In this document: piece after piece, positions 9,118 through 13,360 of the stretch
Layout: each line of letters starts with the position of its first letter
How positions within the stretch are numbered: position 1 is the stretch's first letter
From: Streptococcaceae bacterium
GTDB taxonomy: Bacteria; Bacillota; Bacilli; Lactobacillales; Streptococcaceae
Length of the DNA stretch: 13,360 nt
Direction of reading: 5' to 3'
NCBI GenBank assembly: GCA_031259195.1
Contig: JAIRLR010000091.1
Location: 1-13,360, forward strand
The notes under the pieces: generated by a model
What the model saw: only the letters and a program-made list of their open reading frames with translations
Told to the model about the DNA's origin: nothing
The model's database searches: none
Made by a program: the position numbers and the translations under genes

Positions 9118-9125
9118 GGAGACAA

Positions 9126-9139
9126 GTTAACAGGCTTTA
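9126..9139 (+). repeat. Degenerate MITE end
   Basis: GTTAACAGGCT followed by TTA resembles the right terminal repeat GTTAACAGGCTC-TTA with one base lost. No full left end is seen, although TTAGACCT at about 9025 is a distant match. It lies between the long hairpin and the purM promoter region. Confidence 0.4.
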
Positions 9140-9159
9140 ATACATCCTTTAGTTTCATC

Positions 9160-9188
9160 TTGTTTTTTAGTAACATGAAAAATATAGA
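9160..9188 (+). promoter_or_regulatory. Candidate sigma-A promoter for purM
   Basis: TTGTTT (9160-9165) and TATAGA (9183-9188) are separated by 17 bases, and the purM start lies about 30 bases downstream. Both hexamers match the consensus only partly in AT-rich DNA. purM appears to need its own promoter, because it is separated from ftsK by a large hairpin. No PurR-type operator (CGAAC inverted pair at the usual spacing) was found here. Confidence 0.35.
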
Positions 9189-9204
9189 TTTAGTGAACAT
9201 GTTA
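9171..9204 (+). promoter_or_regulatory. Inverted repeat abutting the purM ribosome binding site
   Basis: TAACATG (9171-9177) and CATGTTA (9198-9204) are a perfect 7-bp inverted repeat with a 20-base loop. The right arm ends immediately before the AAAGGAG Shine-Dalgarno sequence (9205-9211). It could be an mRNA hairpin affecting initiation or a protein site; it overlaps the proposed -10 box. It may also be chance in AT-rich sequence. Confidence 0.3.
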
Positions 9205-9217
9205 AAAGGAGCTAGAT

Positions 9218-10261
9218 ATGACAAACGCTTATGCAAAAGCAGGGGTAGATGTTAAGGTTGGCTATGAAGTAGTAAGCCGGATAAAAAAACATGTTGAGAA
9301 AACGACACGACTAGGTGTAATGGGAACACTTGGTGGCTTTGGCGGCTGTTTTGACTTGTCTTTGTTAAACATTAAAGAGCCAGTGTTAATCTCAGGAGCA
9401 GATGGTGTTGGCACAAAGCTTTTGGTTGCAATTAAAGAAGATAAGCACGATACAATTGGTGTGGATTGTGTGGCGATGTGTATTAATGATATCGTGGCGC
9501 AAGGTGCTGAGCCGCTTTATTTTTTGGATTACATCGCAACAGGAAAGAATCTTCCCAGCCGCTTAGAGCAAGTAGTCGCTGGCGTTGCTGAAGGATGTTC
9601 CCAAGCAGGCGCGGCGCTCATTGGTGGTGAAACTGCTGAAATGCCTGGAATGTATAAAGAAAATGATTATGACTTGGCTGGTTTTGCAGTTGGCGTAGCA
9701 GAAAAATCACAATTGATTACAGGCAAGAATATCAAGGCAGGGGATATTTTGTTAGGGCTTGCTTCTTCAGGTGTTCACTCAAACGGTTACTCCTTGGTAC
9801 GAAAAGTTTTCTTTGAGCAAAATAAATTCGACGGCTCAACTTTACTACCCGAGTTAAATGGAAAAACGCTAGCCAACGAACTGCTAACGCCAACGCGCAT
9901 CTATGTGAAAACTTTACTGCCATTGATTAAGAAAAACTTAGTTAAAGGAATTGCACACATAACAGGTGGTGGCTTTATTGAAAATATCCCGCGAATGTTT
10001 AGTAAAGGCTTAGCTGCAGAAATTACTGAAGGCACATGGCCAATATTGCCCATTTTTAAAGTGTTAGAAAAATACGGAGAAATCCCTCATAGTGAAATGT
10101 TTGAAATCTTTAACATGGGCGTGGGGATGGTATTAGCAGTAGATGTAGAACAAAAAGCTGCTGTTGAAGCAGAGCTTCAAAGTCAAGAAGAAATGGTTTA
10201 TGAGATTGGCAAAATTATTGATCAAAAAGAAGGAAAGCGCATTTTATTTAAGCCAAGTTAA
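9218..10261 (+). CDS. purM: Phosphoribosylformylglycinamidine cyclo-ligase (AIR synthetase)
   Basis: PurM closes the imidazole ring, converting FGAM to AIR with ATP, in step five of de novo purine synthesis in the cytosol. At 347 aa the length is standard. Seen: [11 protein letters not shown] near the N-terminus, DGVGTK (62-67), [29 protein letters not shown] (136-146), [14 protein letters not shown] and [14 protein letters not shown]. The start is fixed by the strong AAAGGAG site at 9205-9211. In Bacillota purM normally follows purF on the same strand; here it faces purF and stands alone after ftsK, flanked on both sides by repeat sequences. No clear rho-independent terminator follows, although the palindrome at 10416 could form a hairpin in its transcript. 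Confidence 0.97.
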   Translation: MTNAYAKAGVDVKVGYEVVSRIKKHVEKTTRLGVMGTLGGFGGCFDLSLLNIKEPVLISGADGVGTKLLVAIKEDKHDTIGVDCVAMCINDIVAQGAEPLYFLDYIATGKNLPSRLEQVVAGVAEGCSQAGAALIGGETAEMPGMYKENDYDLAGFAVGVAEKSQLITGKNIKAGDILLGLASSGVHSNGYSLVRKVFFEQNKFDGSTLLPELNGKTLANELLTPTRIYVKTLLPLIKKNLVKGIAHITGGGFIENIPRMFSKGLAAEITEGTWPILPIFKVLEKYGEIPHSEMFEIFNMGVGMVLAVDVEQKAAVEAELQSQEEMVYEIGKIIDQKEGKRILFKPS

Positions 10262-10307
10262 AAGATGATGAATATTTTTTGCTCTAGCTATAGCAATTTG
10301 CGAAAAG

Positions 10308-10409
10308 TTAGTTAGAGTAAGTAGTTTGTCCCCAAGCTGGAGTGATATCTACACCGCCAAAAATCATTAAACAGCCCTGGCGTCCAAGCTCCTGTTGTTT
10401 TAATACGAG
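10308..10409 (-). pseudogene. Possible C-terminal gene remnant, function unknown
   Basis: Between the convergent purM and purF the minus strand has a 33-codon open stretch preceded at once by a TAG. It includes ELGRQGCLMIFGGVDITPAW and ends in TTYSN and a TAA at 10308-10310. The composition reads like protein rather than AT-rich spacer, and an in-frame ATG (10367) would give 19 residues. There is no good ribosome site. I do not recognise it. It may be the tail of a lost gene left by the rearrangement that separated purM from purF, or chance. Confidence 0.25.
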
Positions 10410-10415
10410 CTAATT

Positions 10416-10439
10416 TAAGAACCTGTTAACAGGTTCTTA
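10416..10439. repeat. Intact 24-bp perfect palindrome at the purF 3' end
   Basis: TAAGAACCTGTT joined to its own reverse complement AACAGGTTCTTA. It looks like two MITE ends (variant with AACC) fused at their shared GTTAAC with no interior. Read on the minus strand it encodes the last residues of PurF and its TAA stop. A near-identical copy was the insertion target at the end of dnaX. As RNA it would fold into a tight hairpin in both transcripts and might help end the convergent purM and purF messages; no strong U-run follows. Confidence 0.8.
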
Positions 10440-11853
10440 GTGATTTTTGATAATCTTTTTCATAATCATAAAGCGGTGTTGGGTAGTCTCCATTAAAATA
10501 TGCCAGACACAACCCAGAATAAGGCGCATTATTTTGCAAACCAATCGCTTCAATCAATCCTTGCTCACTTAGAAAATGCAAACTATCCGCACCAATAATT
10601 TGGCGAATTTCTGCCAACGAATGATTGGCGGCAATCAACTCTTTGCGTGTTTGAATATCAATGCCGTAAAAACACGGATACTTCAAAGGCGGCGATGAGA
10701 TCGCCACATGAACTTCACTAGCACCAGCTGCTTTTAATAATTTCACAATCCTGCGACTGGTTGTTCCGCGGACAATTGAATCATCGACCATCACCACTCG
10801 CCTGCCCTTTACAACCCCGCGCACCGCTGAGAGTTTCATGCGCACGCCTTGCTCACGCAAGTGTTGTGTAGGTTGAATAAAGGTTCGCTGAATATACTGA
10901 TTTTTTACCAAACCAAGCTCATACGGCAAGCCGCTTTCTTCGGCGTAACCACTAGCTGCTGATAAAGAAGAGTTGGGCACGCCAACAACGATGTCTGCCT
11001 CAATCGGATATTCTTTAGCCAGTTTTCGTCCCATTCTTTTACGCGCAGTATGCACATTAATCCCTGCAATATTGGAGTCAGGTCTGGCAAAATAAATATA
11101 CTCCATCGAGCAGATTGCCAGCTGTGTTTGCTTCGTATAAGTTTCAATGCGCATACCCTCATCATTGACAATCACGATCTCACCAGGGTTTACATCGCGT
11201 ACAAACTGCGCACCTACCGCATCTAATGCACAAGTTTCTGAGGCAAAAACGTACGCGCCATTTTGCATCTTCCCCATCGCTAGCGGACGGAACCCATTAG
11301 GATCAAGGGCTGCGATCATCTCGGTTTTATTTAGCAGTAAATAAGCAAAACCGCCTTTAATTTGCTGCAAGGATTTTTTCACTTTTTCTAAAAAGGTTGT
11401 CTGCTTTGAGTGACGAATCAAATGCATCAATACTTCTGTATCGGAGTTAGACTGAAAAATCGCGCCAGCCTCCTCTAATTTTCGTCGCATGGAGCACGCA
11501 TTGGTCAGATTGCCATTATGCGCCATCCCTAAATTGCCATCATAAAAGCGAAATAAAAACGGTTGGACATTGTTCACACCATCGCCACCAGCGGTTGCAT
11601 AACGAACATGACCAACTGCTGCCTGCCCTGAGAGCTGCGCCAAGCTTTGATCGTCTTGAAAAACGGTTGATAATAAACCTAAGCCACGGTGACTGTGCAA
11701 CGCTCCCGCATCATTTGCGACAATGCCAGCACCTTCTTGTCCGCGATGTTGCAAGCTATGAAGTCCAAAATAAGTGATCCGACTTGCCTCGGGATGTCCC
11801 CAAACACCGAAAAGACCGCATTCTTCATTTAAACTCTTCATTTCGACAGACAA
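10426..11853 (-). CDS. purF: Amidophosphoribosyltransferase (glutamine PRPP amidotransferase)
   Basis: PurF makes 5-phosphoribosylamine from PRPP and glutamine, the first committed step of purine synthesis. It is 475 aa. A short propeptide precedes the catalytic cysteine C12 in NEECGLFG; the glutaminase domain runs to about 240 and the phosphoribosyltransferase domain follows with [14 protein letters not shown] (PRPP loop, D357-D358). Equivalents of three B. subtilis Fe-S ligands are present (C248, C394, C449), but the fourth is Tyr452. I chose the TTG start at 11853: AAGGGG lies seven bases upstream, and [13 protein letters not shown] matches the start of homologues as I remember them. The alternative ATG at 11841 overlaps the purL stop as ATGA but has no SD. 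The TTG start overlaps purL by 16 bases, implying translational coupling. The C-terminal RTC and stop come from the palindromic repeat. Confidence 0.96.
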   Translation of the reverse strand: MSVEMKSLNEECGLFGVWGHPEASRITYFGLHSLQHRGQEGAGIVANDAGALHSHRGLGLLSTVFQDDQSLAQLSGQAAVGHVRYATAGGDGVNNVQPFLFRFYDGNLGMAHNGNLTNACSMRRKLEEAGAIFQSNSDTEVLMHLIRHSKQTTFLEKVKKSLQQIKGGFAYLLLNKTEMIAALDPNGFRPLAMGKMQNGAYVFASETCALDAVGAQFVRDVNPGEIVIVNDEGMRIETYTKQTQLAICSMEYIYFARPDSNIAGINVHTARKRMGRKLAKEYPIEADIVVGVPNSSLSAASGYAEESGLPYELGLVKNQYIQRTFIQPTQHLREQGVRMKLSAVRGVVKGRRVVMVDDSIVRGTTSRRIVKLLKAAGASEVHVAISSPPLKYPCFYGIDIQTRKELIAANHSLAEIRQIIGADSLHFLSEQGLIEAIGLQNNAPYSGLCLAYFNGDYPTPLYDYEKDYQKSLRTC

Positions 11854-13360
11854 TTAATTGCCCCTTCCCATAATTTTTTCGCCTTGCTAAGCTCTACTTC
11901 AATTTTCCCATCATTTGCTTGAATTAGCAACAGGTCATCTGAGATAACTTGCCCAAAAAAAATAAGATTATCATCAAAATGCTGCAATATGGCCTTTTTA
12001 TGTTCAGGTTTTACGGAAATTAAAAAACGCGATTGCGTCTCAGAGAAAAGCCAAGCTTTCGGAAAATTAACTTTGACCTTTACGCCCAACTCATGCCCAA
12101 AAGCTGACTCTGCTAACGATACTGCCAATCCTCCTTCAGATAAATCATGGCATGATGCTAAGAGCCCTTTTTGAATTGCCGTCAACACCTTTTCTTGCAT
12201 GGCTTTTTCATAAGCCAAGTCAAAGTCAAATAACTTTCCTTCAATGTGCCCAAGCAACATTTTTTGCAACTCTGAACCATTGAAATCATCTCTTGTTTGA
12301 CCAACTAAGAAAATTTCGTCACCCACCTTTTTAAACTCCGAAGTCATAATCTGTTTAACATCCTCGATCAGTCCTACCATACCAATCACAGGTGTTGGGT
12401 AAATTGATTTACCAGAAGTTTCATTGTAAAGTGAAATATTTCCCGAAATCACCGGCGTATCAAACGTCTCGCAAGCTTTAGCAATTCCATCCGCAGACAT
12501 CCACAACTCCCAAAACTGTTTGGGTTTCTCGGGCGAACCAAAGTTCAAACAATCCGTAATCGCTAACGGCTTCCCACCGCTCGCTACGATATTGCGCGCC
12601 GCCTCTGCCACCGCGATCTGAGCGCCCACTTCTGGATTCAAATACAAATAGCGCGCGTTGCAATCCGTCGTCATCGCCAATGCTTTTTTCGTTCCTCGCA
12701 CCCGAAGCACTGCCGTGTCACTTCCAGGCAATACTACTGTATTGGTTAACACTTGAGCATCATACATTTCATAAATCGACCGCTTACTGGCAATAGTTGG
12801 CTGTTGTAAAAGTTGCAAAAATGTCTCGTTGACATTTTCAATTTCAGGCTCAAAAGCTGGCAAGGCGGCAAATTCTTTTATTCGCGCCGGCTCAACATAT
12901 TTTTGATAATAAACAGGGGCATTTTTAACTAGCGCATCTACTGGTAAGTCGGCGACCACCTCCCCTCGATGAAATAAAGTATATGTAAAGTCATCCGTCA
13001 CTTCACCGATCACTGCCGCATCTAGATCGTATTTTGCAAACAACTCGACCACTTCTGCTTCACATCCTGCTTTTACACAAATCAGCATCCGCTCTTGTGA
13101 CTCCGAAAGCATCATCTCATAAGGAGTCATTCCGCTCTCACGCTGGGGCACATTATCCAAATACAACTTCAAACCAGATCCCGCTTTTGAGGCCATTTCT
13201 GCAGATGAAGACACTAGACCTGCCGCACCCATATCTTGAATGCCAATCAACAAATCCGAATGCTCCAAAATCAATTCCAGACAAGCTTCCAGCAACAATT
13301 TCTCCATAAAAGGATCGCCGACCTGCACCGCGGAACGCTGGGTTTCATTGCCATTGCCAA
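11838..13360 (-). CDS. purL: Phosphoribosylformylglycinamidine synthase subunit PurL (5' end outside window)
   Basis: PurL, with PurS and PurQ, converts FGAR and glutamine to FGAM, step four of purine synthesis. The frame stays open to the right edge ([20 protein letters not shown]), so the gene is cut by the window and not started at the GTG at 13328. About 507 residues are present of roughly 740 expected for the Bacillota-type PurL. Seen: [75 protein letters not shown] and [18 protein letters not shown], the paired AIR-synthase-like half-domains. It lies directly upstream of purF with overlapping ends, the usual pur operon order (Q-L-F). The purF-proximal end terminates in LSK and TGA at 11838-11840. 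Confidence 0.97.
   Translation of the reverse strand, partial: GNGNETQRSAVQVGDPFMEKLLLEACLELILEHSDLLIGIQDMGAAGLVSSSAEMASKAGSGLKLYLDNVPQRESGMTPYEMMLSESQERMLICVKAGCEAEVVELFAKYDLDAAVIGEVTDDFTYTLFHRGEVVADLPVDALVKNAPVYYQKYVEPARIKEFAALPAFEPEIENVNETFLQLLQQPTIASKRSIYEMYDAQVLTNTVVLPGSDTAVLRVRGTKKALAMTTDCNARYLYLNPEVGAQIAVAEAARNIVASGGKPLAITDCLNFGSPEKPKQFWELWMSADGIAKACETFDTPVISGNISLYNETSGKSIYPTPVIGMVGLIEDVKQIMTSEFKKVGDEIFLVGQTRDDFNGSELQKMLLGHIEGKLFDFDLAYEKAMQEKVLTAIQKGLLASCHDLSEGGLAVSLAESAFGHELGVKVKVNFPKAWLFSETQSRFLISVKPEHKKAILQHFDDNLIFFGQVISDDLLLIQANDGKIEVELSKAKKLWEGAINCLSK

Noticed and set aside
10270..10310. Rho-independent terminator after purM (TTGCT/AGCAA hairpin)
   Set aside because: The stem is only 5 bp, the T-run is on the wrong side and just three T follow.
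12478..13309. Open frames on the opposite strand or other frames within purL and purF
   Set aside because: They are shadows of strongly supported genes, with no recognisable domains or ribosome sites.

Overview
The window is a stretch of low-GC Bacillota (Firmicutes, class Bacilli) chromosome made of core housekeeping genes. Gene order at the left resembles the cdsA-dxr-rseP-proS cluster of Bacilli. DnaX and PurF look most like the order Lactobacillales by eye, but having dxr is uncommon there because that order usually makes isoprenoids through mevalonate. No species call is justified without a search.

Layout. Positions 1-126 hold the end of an upstream gene (perhaps cdsA) and a decayed hairpin repeat. 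On the + strand follow dxr (127-1290), rseP (1590-2867), proS (2956-4698), dnaX (4723-6432), ftsK (6625-9021) and purM (9218-10261). On the - strand, converging on purM, are purF (11853-10426) and upstream of it purL, which runs off the right edge. The products cover isoprenoid synthesis (Dxr), intramembrane proteolysis (RseP), prolyl-tRNA charging (ProS), replication clamp loading (DnaX), chromosome translocation (FtsK) and de novo purine synthesis (PurL, PurF, PurM).

The interest lies between the genes. Nearly every gap carries members of a nested family of small non-coding repeats: (i) a 24-bp perfect palindrome; (ii) a 160-bp MITE-like element with 18-bp terminal inverted repeats and TTA direct repeats at its borders, one copy of which sits inside a copy of the palindrome; (iii) roughly 60-bp hairpin modules, two of which are inserted in a second, 280-bp copy of the MITE. 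The two module stems differ in sequence but each remains perfectly self-complementary. The palindrome also supplies the last codons and stop of dnaX and purF. Removing the 280-bp copy on paper restores a tight dxr-rseP junction with the dxr stop intact.

No defence system, prophage, complete insertion sequence, CRISPR array, tRNA or rRNA was seen. The repeat family and the broken pur gene order are the parts most likely to be new.
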